A model generated the notes under the pieces. That model saw nothing but the letters and a program-made list of their open reading frames with translations, ran no database searches and was not told the DNA's origin. A stretch of 64,000 nt of DNA from Bacillus kexueae (GTDB taxonomy: Bacteria; Bacillota; Bacilli; Bacillales; Aeribacillaceae), in contig NZ_JALAZE010000006.1 in assembly GCF_022809095.1 (NCBI RefSeq), forward strand, positions 1-64,000. Direction: 5' to 3'. Positions 27,360 to 36,027 of the stretch are shown one piece after another; the stretch's first letter is position 1, and each line of letters begins with the position of its first letter. A program made the position numbers and the translations under genes.

Positions 27360-27743
27360 TTACTCATTTTCCCCAGCAAAACGTGGATGCTGATCTAACC
27401 ATTGTTCATACATGGCCACTTTCTTTTGCAACATTTCTTCAGTTGATTGGAGCTCAATGAGTTGCTTCTGGATATTGTTTAGATGAGACTTCAAAAGCTC
27501 CAGCCGCTCTTCGGTTGTGTGCTCCCCTTCTTTTACAAGCATCGCATACTTTTTTATTTGAGCAATTGGCATCTGAGTCTCGCGTAATTTTAGTACAAAA
27601 CGAAGCCATTTATCATGCTCTTCCGTATATCGCCGCTCACCACTGTCCGTTCGGATGGATTCCATAATTCCTTCCTTTTCATAATAACGAAGGGTATGGG
27701 GCGAAATTTGTAACGCTTTTGCTAGTTCACTAATGGTGTACAT
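27360..27743 (-). CDS. MerR-family regulator (NmlR/AdhR type)
   Basis: 127 residues. The N-terminal winged helix (MYTISELAKALQISPHTLRYYEKEGI) is typical of MerR; a long dimerisation helix follows. No metal-site cysteines are present, which fits the aldehyde/quinone-sensing NmlR/AdhR branch. The ATG at 27743 follows GAGGGG; the upstream open frame has no ribosome site and runs through the operator. Its likely targets are the two promoters that share TTAGAGTTCACTCTAA. Confidence 0.85.
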   Translation of the reverse strand: MYTISELAKALQISPHTLRYYEKEGIMESIRTDSGERRYTEEHDKWLRFVLKLRETQMPIAQIKKYAMLVKEGEHTTEERLELLKSHLNNIQKQLIELQSTEEMLQKKVAMYEQWLDQHPRFAGENE

Positions 27744-27763
27744 GGAAATCCCCTCACAACATA

Positions 27764-27794
27764 TTTCTTTAGAGTTCACTCTAACCTGTACAAC
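27764..27794 (+). promoter_or_regulatory. second copy of the MerR operator
   Basis: The dyad TTAGAGTTCACTCTAA (27769-27784) is identical to that at 24080. A TACAAC box lies 4 nt downstream, at the same distance as in the first promoter, but the -35 (TTTCTT) is poor. It lies between the divergent MerR gene and the gene at 27858. Confidence 0.75.
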
Positions 27795-27857
27795 CATATT
27801 TGTAAAGAGTGAATGGAAATATATAGTATACTTAGAGTAAAAAGGAGGCTGGAAAAA

Positions 27858-28388
27858 ATGCACGCTCTTGTTATCGGTGGAACAGGCATGTTAAAAAACG
27901 TGACGACGTGGTTGCATAATCAAGGATACAAAACCTCTGTGATCGGACGAACGAAGGAAAAGCTAGCCGCTTTTCACGGGGAGAATTACACCCCAATACA
28001 AGTCGATTATCATGATACGGAGTCGCTTGTGAGAGAAATTGAAGATACTATTTCAAGAAATGGACCGATTGAACTCGTCGTAAGTTGGATTCATTCAACA
28101 GCACCTAACGCACTCCCCTTTATCTGTAAATCGGTTGAACAAACATCGCGAAAATCTTGGGAGTTGTATCATGTATTAGGTAGTCGCTACTTTTATGACC
28201 GACCGTCTTTTACACCTCCCCTGTCATGTCACTATCATTCTATTTTTCTCGGTTTTCAAATGGAGCATGGTGAAAGTAGATGGCTAACGCATGATGAAAT
28301 TTCAAACGGTGTCATTCGAGCGATTAAAGAAAAGAAGCAAGAAAATGTTGTTGGGACGGTTACGCCTTGGGAAAAGCGTCCTCGTTAA
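27858..28388 (+). CDS. Rossmann-fold short-chain dehydrogenase-like protein
   Basis: 176 residues. VIGGTGMLKNVTTWL at 4-18 is a nucleotide-binding GGxGxL loop; VIGRTKEKL suggests NADP binding. No YxxxK active site is evident, so catalysis is uncertain. The ATG at 27858 has AAAAAGGAGG upstream. It is divergent from the MerR gene and shares its operator. Confidence 0.75.
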   Translation: MHALVIGGTGMLKNVTTWLHNQGYKTSVIGRTKEKLAAFHGENYTPIQVDYHDTESLVREIEDTISRNGPIELVVSWIHSTAPNALPFICKSVEQTSRKSWELYHVLGSRYFYDRPSFTPPLSCHYHSIFLGFQMEHGESRWLTHDEISNGVIRAIKEKKQENVVGTVTPWEKRPR

Positions 28389-28836
28389 CGGTCCGAATGA
28401 GTTTTAATAATTGAATTCCTTCCCGTGTTGCATACGACTGGCATTCGGTGAATCCGAACTTCTTGTACAGTTCGATCGCTGGGTAATTTTGTGCTCCGGT
28501 CGTCACTATATATACAGAGTCATCACCTTTTGAAGAAAATAAATATTGAAGGAGCGCTGTGGCTATTCCTTTTCGAAAGTGGGATGGAGAGACCATGACT
28601 CGGGAAAGAATCAATGCTCCTTTACTCACCTCATACGCTATGGATCCTATTAAACTTTTACCGTCCCAAAACCCAATAAACTCTTCATTTGAATACATAA
28701 TGGCTCTTGTCGTATCACGTAAAGGCGGTATGTCTGAAACACCTAAATAGGTAGCTTCAACTTGATAGGCTTCCTTTTGTAACGTTAAAATTTTCTTTGC
28801 AACCTTTCGTTTCCGATGATTTAAAATGGTGATCAC
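28360..28836 (-). CDS. GNAT-family N-acetyltransferase
   Basis: 158 residues. The acetyl-CoA motif appears as RVMVSPSHFRKGIATALLQYLF (V-x-P-x-x-R-x-G-I-A) and YPAIELYKKFGFTEC is the usual C-terminal motif. The acceptor is unknown. Start: GTG at 28836, 7 nt after TAGGAG; the open frame reaches 28926 without a ribosome site. Its 3' end overlaps that of the convergent gene at 27858 by 29 bp. Confidence 0.8.
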   Translation of the reverse strand: MITILNHRKRKVAKKILTLQKEAYQVEATYLGVSDIPPLRDTTRAIMYSNEEFIGFWDGKSLIGSIAYEVSKGALILSRVMVSPSHFRKGIATALLQYLFSSKGDDSVYIVTTGAQNYPAIELYKKFGFTECQSYATREGIQLLKLIRTVNEDAFPKA

Positions 28837-28917
28837 ATCAATTCTCCTACTCTTAAAAATTTTAAATAAATTATTTTTACGATATAATGATAGTATGAAC
28901 GTTTGGAAGGTGATGGA

Positions 28918-29769
28918 ATGAAACACTTTATTGAATATATTTTTCTAACGATCGGTTCACTACTCGTCGCAGCCGGAATCGAACTGATTTTAGCACCAAA
29001 TAATTTAGTTGATGGTGGTGTAACGGCGATTGCGATTATGATGAACCATTTATTCGACACGCCTATCTTTGTCATTTTTCTTGTTTTAAACGGAATAATC
29101 CTGCTTTTCACTGCAAAAGATGTGGGAAAACCATTCGTTATTCGAACGATTTACGCAAACGTCATTACGTCAATCGGTTTAATATGGCTAACACCCGTTC
29201 CAGCTATTACAGATTCTGACGTGTTGATTGTTCTATATGGTGGATTATTAGTAGGGGTTGGAATCGGTATCGTTGTTAAATTCGGCGGTGCAATCGATGG
29301 AACAGAAATGCTTGCCGTATGGGCGCATAACCACTTTAAAATTCCGATTAGCACCTTTTTACTTGGGATTAATGCGGTTATTTTCACCTTTGCCGCTTTT
29401 GTCTTCTCTGTAGAACAAGCAATGTTTTCATTAGCGGTCTTTTACATCGTCACCAAAATGATCGATTTCGTCATCGATGGATTAAATCAAGGAAAGTCGA
29501 TTATGATTATTTCAGACAAGTGCGAAGAAATCGGGCAATCCTTAATGAAAACTTTAAATCTATCGATTACGTATTTGCAAGCGCGCGGCGGATACTCAAA
29601 AGAGCCCCGGCCAATTATTTACTGTATTTCTAACCGCTTCACGTACCCACGCGTGAAGGCCATCGCACTTGAAATTGACCCAAGTGCTGTTATTGAAGCT
29701 TCATACGTTTCTGAAACATCAAATGTGAAACATGCTAATCGACTACCGTTTCAAATGGAAAAGAAATAA
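28918..29769 (+). CDS. YitT-family membrane protein
   Basis: 283 residues with five to six membrane segments (IEYIFLTIGSLLVAAGIEL... to AVFYIVTKMIDFVIDG), then a soluble DUF2179 domain (about 190-275). The start LTIGSLLVAAGIELILAPNNLVDGG is the family hallmark. Several paralogues occur in Bacilli; role unknown. The ATG at 28918 follows GGAAGGTGA. Divergent from the GNAT gene. Confidence 0.85.
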   Translation: MKHFIEYIFLTIGSLLVAAGIELILAPNNLVDGGVTAIAIMMNHLFDTPIFVIFLVLNGIILLFTAKDVGKPFVIRTIYANVITSIGLIWLTPVPAITDSDVLIVLYGGLLVGVGIGIVVKFGGAIDGTEMLAVWAHNHFKIPISTFLLGINAVIFTFAAFVFSVEQAMFSLAVFYIVTKMIDFVIDGLNQGKSIMIISDKCEEIGQSLMKTLNLSITYLQARGGYSKEPRPIIYCISNRFTYPRVKAIALEIDPSAVIEASYVSETSNVKHANRLPFQMEKK

Positions 29770-29777
29770 CGAAGCCG

Positions 29778-29809
29778 ATGCGTTCCTTACAGAAGGAACG
29801 CATTTTTTG
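29778..29809 (+). terminator. terminator of the yitT-like gene
   Basis: Stem ATGCGTTCCTT/AAGGAACGCAT followed by TTTTTT. Confidence 0.9.
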
Positions 29810-29834
29810 GAGTTATATGGTTGACCCAATGTTT

Positions 29835-30043
29835 GTGAGTTTCGCTCAAAGTGTTCCGCGCTGCGTCCAACATTCCTGCGCTTCGCCCAAGTTACCCGTT
29901 CCTCCGCCCAGCTTCACCGTTACTCCGCCCAATATTCCTGCGCTTCGCCCAACTTCACCGTCACTCCGCCCAATATTCCTTCCGCTCCGCCCAATATTCC
30001 TTCCGCTCCGCCCAACTTCACCGTCACTTCGCCCATATGCTTC
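29835..30043. repeat. array 3: about ten 20-21 bp units, core CTCCGCCCAA
   Basis: Units such as CGTCACTCCGCCCAATATTCC alternate a CTTCAC and a TATTCC tail around the shared core TCCGCCCAA (TTCGCCCAA in some). First two or three units are degenerate. Period and alternation are as in arrays 1, 2 and 4, but the core is unrelated. It fills the gap between two converging terminators; the open frames through it are not genes. Confidence 0.9.
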
Positions 30044-30053
30044 ACTCTCCTAC

Positions 30054-30086
30054 AAAAAAAGCCGTCTCCAACTAGTTGGAGACGAC
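30054..30086 (-). terminator. terminator of the sensor kinase gene
   Basis: Perfect 20-bp palindrome GTCTCCAACTAGTTGGAGAC (30064-30083) with a T run on the minus strand. The kinase stop codon lies in the middle. Confidence 0.85.
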
Positions 30087-31502
30087 TTTCTTCTCATCAG
30101 GAATGCTGATGATAAATTTTGTTCCTTTTTGTTTTTTGCTTTCTACTTCGATTGTTCCATTATGAAGAAGGACGAGTTGCTTCACGATTGAAAGGCCGAG
30201 GCCAAATTCGCCATAGGATGTACTTTTACGTGAAATGTCGGCTTTGTAGAAGCGAAGCCAAATGGATTCGATTTCTTCTTTATCCATGCCGATTCCTGTG
30301 TCTTCAATTTCAATGATGGTTTCTTTATATCCTTTTCGCCCTCGCAGTGTGATTGTTCCCTTTGAGGTAAATTGGATACTGTTTTTGGTAATGTTCAAGA
30401 TGATTTGAATGATTCGGTCGTAGTCAGCAAATACGGTTAAATCTTCTGGTGCTTCTAGATGGATTTCGTTTTGTTTTTCTTCAGCGAGAAGGGATAGTTG
30501 GTCTTTTATAATCTCAAAGACGTCAACTACATAGATTTCTTCCCGCTGCAAGACCACTTGATTGGATCGAATTTTTTCATAGTCTAAGTTCTCGTTGACG
30601 AGTCGAATCAACCGTATTGTTTCTTGTTCGATTAAGTTCATGCTTTTTTCCTTTTGTTCTGGTGGGATTAAATTATTTTTAATCCCCTCAATGAGTCCAC
30701 GAATGGTGGTTAAAGGGGTGCGCAATTCATGTGAAACATCGGCAATAAATTGTCTTCTGCGCTTTTCCAGTCGTTCGATATCTTCTTGCGACCGTTTCAG
30801 TTGACCAGCCATATCGTTGAAATCTTGTGCCAATTGACCAATTTCGTCTCGTTTGTTGTCTTCAACATGCACGTTGTAATCTCCTGATGCAATCATTGAC
30901 GTTGCATCGCGCAGCTTTTGCACTCGTTTTTCAAATATGCGAGACAATACGTAGCTAATAATTAGGGCGGCAACTAAAGAAATAATAATGACAATTAATA
31001 AATACCGATTAATTTGGTCAATCATTTTCGTAATTCCGCTTATGGGCGACATTAAAATCATCCCGCCGAGCATCTCTTGCTCTTCTATAATAGGCAAGGC
31101 AACGAAAGTCACTCCCTCGTCAAAACGTCCGAAATCACGCAATACGGATACGCGCTCGCCATTTTTGAGCCGTTCCCACTCTTCTTCACTTAAATAAAAG
31201 TTTGGGAATGGGTTTTTATTATTAGAAGGGAGAATTTGGCCCGTTTCATCAAACAAGTACAACTGAACTTTTTGCGCCTCCAGCATATTTCGAAACGAAT
31301 ACAATTGAGACCGTTTGGATAAAGGAGAATCCGAAAGCGCAACTTTCATCAGTTGATCTCCGTATGAAGTAAGCTCATCTACCTTGTTTTCATACACAAA
31401 GTTTCGAACGAACGTTGTAAACAACAAACTTAAAATCAAAAAGGCAGTCAAAACGATAATTAAGTGACTCCCAAAGATTTGATAGAAATATTTATTACGC
31501 AT
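30072..31502 (-). CDS. two-component sensor histidine kinase
   Basis: 476 residues. Two membrane helices (about 12-33 and 165-187) bracket an extracellular sensor domain. A HAMP domain (about 188-240) leads to the HisKA site SHELRTPL and the HATPase motifs ITKNSIQF, EDTGIGM and GEFGLGLSIV. It phosphorylates the response regulator whose gene overlaps its start by 8 bp. The signal is unknown; the divergent ABC transporter suggests peptide or envelope stress (inference). Confidence 0.9.
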   Translation of the reverse strand: MRNKYFYQIFGSHLIIVLTAFLILSLLFTTFVRNFVYENKVDELTSYGDQLMKVALSDSPLSKRSQLYSFRNMLEAQKVQLYLFDETGQILPSNNKNPFPNFYLSEEEWERLKNGERVSVLRDFGRFDEGVTFVALPIIEEQEMLGGMILMSPISGITKMIDQINRYLLIVIIISLVAALIISYVLSRIFEKRVQKLRDATSMIASGDYNVHVEDNKRDEIGQLAQDFNDMAGQLKRSQEDIERLEKRRRQFIADVSHELRTPLTTIRGLIEGIKNNLIPPEQKEKSMNLIEQETIRLIRLVNENLDYEKIRSNQVVLQREEIYVVDVFEIIKDQLSLLAEEKQNEIHLEAPEDLTVFADYDRIIQIILNITKNSIQFTSKGTITLRGRKGYKETIIEIEDTGIGMDKEEIESIWLRFYKADISRKSTSYGEFGLGLSIVKQLVLLHNGTIEVESKKQKGTKFIISIPDEKKVVSN

Positions 31503-32196
31503 CCTCTACCACCGATTCGTCAAACTTGTACCCTACACCCCAAACAGTATGAATAAATGGTCGATTAGAAAGGGCTATTTTTTTTCGTAACCGTTTGACG
31601 TGTACATCGACTGTACGCTCATCGCCATAATATTGATATCCCCACACACGTTCAAGAAGTTGATCTCGCGTAAACACTTTTTTCGGGTGCGTAATAAATT
31701 CTTGTAACAACTCGAATTCCTTCGGTGTCACATGTGTGACTTTTTCACCATTAAGCCATACTTCTCGTGTATCTTGATTCAATTTAAAAAATTGCGTCTC
31801 CACTACTTTTTCTACTGGTTCTTCTTTTGTTTGATAGCGTCGTGTGACAGCTTTAATCCGTGCCATAAGTGTTAGAGGACTAAACGGTTTTGTTACATAG
31901 TCATCCGCTCCCATTTCAAGTCCTAACACTTGATCGGACTCACTATCCTTTGCCGTTAACATAATAATCGGAACCGAACTTTTTTCCCGTATTTTTCGGC
32001 AAATACTCACTCCGTCCATCCCTGGAAGCATCCAGTCTAAAATAACTAAATCCCATTCGTCACGATCAAACGCTTCTAACGCTTTTAAACCATCATGAAT
32101 AAATGTTCCTTCGTACTGTTCCTTTTGGAAAAACATCTCAAGCATGGAACAAACACTTTCATTATCTTCAACAATTAGTATTTTCAAAGGATTCAC
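31495..32196 (-). CDS. OmpR-family response regulator
   Basis: 233 residues. Receiver domain 1-120 with phospho-acceptor Asp in LVILDWMLPGMDG and the Lys of YVTKPF; winged-helix DNA-binding domain about 135-230 (HVTPKEFELLQEF, RTVDVHVKRLRKKI). It is followed by its kinase. Probably binds the 10-bp direct repeats at 32276-32295. Confidence 0.93.
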   Translation of the reverse strand: MNPLKILIVEDNESVCSMLEMFFQKEQYEGTFIHDGLKALEAFDRDEWDLVILDWMLPGMDGVSICRKIREKSSVPIIMLTAKDSESDQVLGLEMGADDYVTKPFSPLTLMARIKAVTRRYQTKEEPVEKVVETQFFKLNQDTREVWLNGEKVTHVTPKEFELLQEFITHPKKVFTRDQLLERVWGYQYYGDERTVDVHVKRLRKKIALSNRPFIHTVWGVGYKFDESVVEDA

Positions 32197-32230
32197 CTCG
32201 ATACTCGTTTTCTCTCCTTATAGATTAATC

Positions 32231-32295
32231 GAAAATGATTGAAAAACAAATCATTTTCACCATTGTTCCCAATCGTTTCATACTTTTTCATACTT
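32231..32295. promoter_or_regulatory. divergent control region of the two-component/ABC locus
   Basis: Two elements: the inverted repeat GAAAATGATT-8 nt-AATCATTTTC (32231-32258), and two perfect tandem TTTCATACTT units (32276-32295), a 10-bp spacing typical of OmpR-type binding. It lies between the response regulator and the permease gene. Confidence 0.6.
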
Positions 32296-32474
32296 TCACA
32301 CATGTTTCGTCATAAATTGTTCATATTTTTCCATTAGCCTAAAGAAGAACTTGTTCGGATGAACTTTTCATCCCACAACAATTCAAACTAGACACATTTT
32401 TTCACACAGGGCGTGTCATTTGCACATAGATACGCCCGCCCCCCCAACAAAATTAAATACGGAGGATAGAAACT

Positions 32475-33935
32475 ATGAATTTTTTGAAACGCGCCTTTTT
32501 AAGCGTGAAGGCTAGAAAAGGAAAATCAATTTTAATGTTATTTGTTTTGAGTGTCATTTTCGTCTTAGTTGTTTCGGGGTTATCGATTCAATCCGCTGCG
32601 GAAAAGTCATCTGATCTCGCTCGCGAACAATTAGGAGGAGAAGTGACGTTAGAATACGATGTACAAAAAGCGATGGAAAACACGGAAACAGACAGTGAAG
32701 CCGAAGGGCAACAGCGTCGAGCTCCCATCCAATCAAGTCCTATTCCAGTGGAACAAGCTGAAGACTTATTAAACTCTTCATACATTAAGTCATACAATTT
32801 TTATTCTAACTCCATTGCAATCGCAGAAAGTTTTGAACCTGTTGAGGAAGAAGTAGAAGAAGAGACAACGACAGAAAACACACGTTTCCAAAACGGACAA
32901 GGTGGAGGAAATGCGCGTTTTGAAGCAGACGTTACGACTCGAGGAGTAACATTCTCCGAAATATTATCGACGTTTACAGATGGAACGGCTACACTTCTTG
33001 AAGGTCGCCACATTACAGAAGAAGACGAAGGGGCTAACGTTGTTATGATTGAACAAACGTTAGCAGAAAATAACGAACTAGCTATCGGTGATACGATTAC
33101 GATTTCATCAACGGAAGAAGAAGGAACTGAAGTGACATTAGAAATTGTAGGGATTTATGAAACGACAGCTACAACTGATGGACAGTTAGCAAGCTTTGCA
33201 TTCTCAATTCCTAATAACGTCCTGTACGTACCTCACACAGTTTCCACTGCTTTAAAGGGAGAAGATTCCGCTGGTACGATTGACCAAGCTGTTTATTATA
33301 TGGCAGACCCAGCTTATATCGATTCCTTCATTGAAGAAGCAGAAGCAAATGGTGTTGTTGACTTTACGCAGTACACATTAGATGCTAATGACCAACTTTA
33401 TCAACAAATGGTCGGCCCAATCGAAAACGTCGCATCATTCTCGTCAAACACAGTATTCGTCATTACGATCGCTGGGGCCATTATTTTAAGCTTAATCGTC
33501 ATGATGTCAATTCGTGAACGCACATATGAAATGGGCGTATTGCTAGCAATTGGTGAAAAGAAATGGAAGCTTATCGGACAATTTTTAGTTGAGATTATAA
33601 TTATCGCTGCATTATCTCTTGGTGTGGCATCGGTTAGCGGAAATGTCATTGCTAATCAATTAGGGGAAGAGCTTTTATCCCAACAAATAACCCAAGTAGA
33701 AGAAGACCAAACCGTACCACAAGGATTCGGTAGAGGCGGAATGGGTCGACTCGGCTTGACTCAGACTACGCAAACATCTGTGGATCCAATTAGCGAGCTT
33801 TCCATCCAAGTATCAGGAGAAGAATTGCTCATTCTTGGCGGCATCGGCTTATTAATCGCGGTTATTTCGACGCTTATTCCGTCTTTATCCATCATCCGTT
33901 TACAACCGAAAACGATTTTAACAAAACAAGAATAG
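32475..33935 (+). CDS. MacB/FtsX-type ABC transporter permease
   Basis: 486 residues. One helix near 20-40, a large extracytoplasmic MacB-type domain (about 45-310) rich in Glu/Thr, then three helices (about 325-345, 370-395 and 440-465). ERTYEMGVLLAIGEKKWKL is the family signature. Such permeases transmit force and release peptides or signals rather than form a channel. GGAGG precedes the ATG. The ATPase follows after 14 nt. Confidence 0.88.
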   Translation: MNFLKRAFLSVKARKGKSILMLFVLSVIFVLVVSGLSIQSAAEKSSDLAREQLGGEVTLEYDVQKAMENTETDSEAEGQQRRAPIQSSPIPVEQAEDLLNSSYIKSYNFYSNSIAIAESFEPVEEEVEEETTTENTRFQNGQGGGNARFEADVTTRGVTFSEILSTFTDGTATLLEGRHITEEDEGANVVMIEQTLAENNELAIGDTITISSTEEEGTEVTLEIVGIYETTATTDGQLASFAFSIPNNVLYVPHTVSTALKGEDSAGTIDQAVYYMADPAYIDSFIEEAEANGVVDFTQYTLDANDQLYQQMVGPIENVASFSSNTVFVITIAGAIILSLIVMMSIRERTYEMGVLLAIGEKKWKLIGQFLVEIIIIAALSLGVASVSGNVIANQLGEELLSQQITQVEEDQTVPQGFGRGGMGRLGLTQTTQTSVDPISELSIQVSGEELLILGGIGLLIAVISTLIPSLSIIRLQPKTILTKQE

Positions 33936-33949
33936 GAAGGGGATGCACG

Positions 33950-34645
33950 ATGGCATTACTACAATTTCAAAACGTGAACTACTGGTATACGGAAAACCAA
34001 CAAAAAAAGCATATTTTAAAAAATATGAACGTCAGCTTCGAACGCGGCCGATTTTATACGGTAATCGGCCCGTCCGGTTCTGGGAAGACGACCTTTCTTT
34101 CCCTTGCAGGCGGTCTCGACAAAACGAAAGAAGGCTCCATTCTCTATGAAGGAACAGATATTAAAAAAATTGGATTAACTGCATACCGAAATCAATACGT
34201 ATCGATTGTTTTTCAAGCATACAATCTATTGCCATACATGACCGCATTGCAAAATGTCATAACAGCGATGGAAATAACAAAAACAACGGTGAAAGATAAA
34301 AAAGTACATGCCCTAAATTTATTGGCTAAAGTCGGCATTACAGAAGAACAGGCGAAACAGAAAGTATTAACGTTAAGTGGAGGGCAACAACAACGCGTAT
34401 CCATCGCTCGTGCTTTAAGCTGTCAATCCGATTTAATCGTCGCCGACGAACCGACTGGAAACTTAGATGAAGATACAGCAAGAGAAATCGTTAAGCTCTT
34501 CCAACGACTTGCCCATGAAGAACAAAAATGCATTATCATGGTCACGCATGACCAAAGCATTGCCGCAATATCCGATACAGTCTTAAAACTTTCGAAAGGA
34601 ACCTTTACCGTTCAAGAAAGCAAAATCCCATCTACCGCTTTTTAA
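33950..34645 (+). CDS. ABC transporter ATPase (MacB/LolD type)
   Basis: 231 residues. Walker A GPSGSGKTT (about 42-50), Q-loop VFQAYNLLPY, signature LSGGQQQR, Walker B LIVADEPTGNLD and switch MVTHD. The EPTGNLD box is typical of the MacB/LolD group. Partner of the permease just upstream; the pair is probably induced by the divergent two-component system. Confidence 0.92.
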   Translation: MALLQFQNVNYWYTENQQKKHILKNMNVSFERGRFYTVIGPSGSGKTTFLSLAGGLDKTKEGSILYEGTDIKKIGLTAYRNQYVSIVFQAYNLLPYMTALQNVITAMEITKTTVKDKKVHALNLLAKVGITEEQAKQKVLTLSGGQQQRVSIARALSCQSDLIVADEPTGNLDEDTAREIVKLFQRLAHEEQKCIIMVTHDQSIAAISDTVLKLSKGTFTVQESKIPSTAF

Positions 34646-34652
34646 GCTCACC

Positions 34653-34694
34653 ATCCCCAAAACGTGAACTACCTTAACGTTTTGGGGATTTTTA
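34653..34694 (+). terminator. terminator after the ABC operon
   Basis: Stem ATCCCCAAAACGT/ACGTTTTGGGGAT followed by TTTT. Confidence 0.85.
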
Positions 34695-34729
34695 AATATG
34701 TAATCCCCTTCGTCTTAATGGTTACATAC

Positions 34730-35137
34730 TTATTTCATAAGAAGGTAAATGATGAAAACTGAACTATAAATAGTATCAGCGATCGAAAGGAATAATTTAA
34801 AATTCATCGCTTTCTTCACTTTATCAACACTATAATGAAACAAGCTATCATATAATCCAATGATAAAAAGCATAGCAGAAATGATTAATACTACTACATT
34901 TTCTGTAAGTAGAACCGCAAGTAAGTAAATCATCCATCTGCGAAAGAAATTAAAAGTTAATATGAAGAACATGACAGACTTCGAACTTGGGTTCAACTCA
35001 AGTTCTTTATCAGACGAAATTTCATTCATTCCTTTTTTGATCTTCGGGAATTCTCGTAAGTAATCAAGGTTAATGAACAAGATGATGATTGCATACAAGA
35101 TGATATAAAATTCCTCAAAGTTTTTAACCCATTCCAA
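34730..35137 (-). CDS. hypothetical membrane protein
   Basis: 135 residues with four hydrophobic segments and no motif that I recognise. The TTG at 35137 is chosen because GGGGG lies 6 nt upstream; a GTG at 35167 would add ten residues without a ribosome site. It lies 90 bp after the DUF4181-like gene in the same direction and has a similar size and layout, so the two may be distant relatives. Confidence 0.6.
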   Translation of the reverse strand: MEWVKNFEEFYIILYAIIILFINLDYLREFPKIKKGMNEISSDKELELNPSSKSVMFFILTFNFFRRWMIYLLAVLLTENVVVLIISAMLFIIGLYDSLFHYSVDKVKKAMNFKLFLSIADTIYSSVFIIYLLMK

Positions 35138-35226
35138 AAATATCCCCCACTCAACACAATCGGTCACTTATCCACTTCACTCTAAAGAGAAAAGTAGTCC
35201 GTCACCTTTCTTACATCTAGCAACTT

Positions 35227-35589
35227 TTAAAACACCTGTAAGAAAAACAATAGAATAAAAAGAATGGTTATGAAGTTAGCATAAATTAAATGAATCACCC
35301 ATTCCCGAGAGGAGCGCTCAAACTTCCAGTGCATAAACGCCCGAAGAAGATCGAGAGCAATTAAAAATGCAAATACAATGAGTAAAGTATGCTCATCCCA
35401 ATATCGAAAAAAGGAAAAGATAAACAAGAATAAAAGAAAGATTTCCAAGACGGTTTGTGACGGATGGACGAAGTGAACGAACCATCCTTTCTTCCGTTGG
35501 ACATTCAGTTTTTCTCGCAGTCTACGCTCAATAGGACTGGATATGAGTGCCATTAATATAACAAAAACGAAAAGTTGAATGAGATTCAT
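35227..35589 (-). CDS. DUF4181-like membrane protein
   Basis: 120 residues, four hydrophobic segments; the basic stretch ERRLREKLNVQRKKGWF after the first helix resembles DUF4181 proteins of Bacilli. Function unknown. The ATG at 35589 has AGAGAGG upstream, inside the end of the zinc-ribbon gene, so the two are coupled. Confidence 0.65.
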   Translation of the reverse strand: MNLIQLFVFVILMALISSPIERRLREKLNVQRKKGWFVHFVHPSQTVLEIFLLFLFIFSFFRYWDEHTLLIVFAFLIALDLLRAFMHWKFERSSREWVIHLIYANFITILFILLFFLQVF

Positions 35590-35593
35590 ATGA

Positions 35594-35764
35594 TTACCTC
35601 TCTTTTCTGTCACAGTTCAAACAAATAATTTGTGCTTCCTGCTCTAAAAACTTTTTAATTCGAACCATGCCATCATGATACGGCATACGGAGCCTGGCGA
35701 TGAATTCCTCACCTTTTTCAATCTTTTTATGACAAACTGCACAAACAACTTTTGCTTGGAACAT
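35594..35764 (-). CDS. small zinc-ribbon-type protein
   Basis: A 56-residue protein starting MFQAKVVCAVCHKKIEKGEE and ending with IICLNCDRKER. Two CxxC knuckles 40 residues apart suggest a bound zinc. The start has GGGGGTGTTAAA upstream. It precedes the DUF4181-like gene by 4 nt. Homologous short proteins occur in Bacilli without known role. From 35765 to 36027 I see no gene. Confidence 0.7.
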   Translation of the reverse strand: MFQAKVVCAVCHKKIEKGEEFIARLRMPYHDGMVRIKKFLEQEAQIICLNCDRKER

Positions 35765-36027
35765 TTTAACACCCCCCTACCTTCTTTACGAATGGAGGCT
35801 ATTGTTTGCTTCATTTAACCATTGAATAAACCGAATTACATATCACAATATTTGTAAATAGATTATACACAAGGGTGGGCTTTTCATAGATTCTTGAAAC
35901 GTTGCAAGAAGCAGGTACAGTCCTTTTGCTACTTTAAGCAAAGAGAAAACTTAAATGGAATGATTTTTCATGTACATCTTAACATCCGTAGCAGTGTTTT
36001 TATTCTCTCATTCTCCTCTTATCATAA

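Noticed and set aside
29778-30191. Open frame through array 3
   Set aside because: Runs over two terminators and the kinase gene's 3' end; caused by the repeats.
34730-35589. The two small membrane proteins as one frameshifted gene
   Set aside because: Each has its own start region and four helices; they lie in tandem with a gap, not in overlapping frames.
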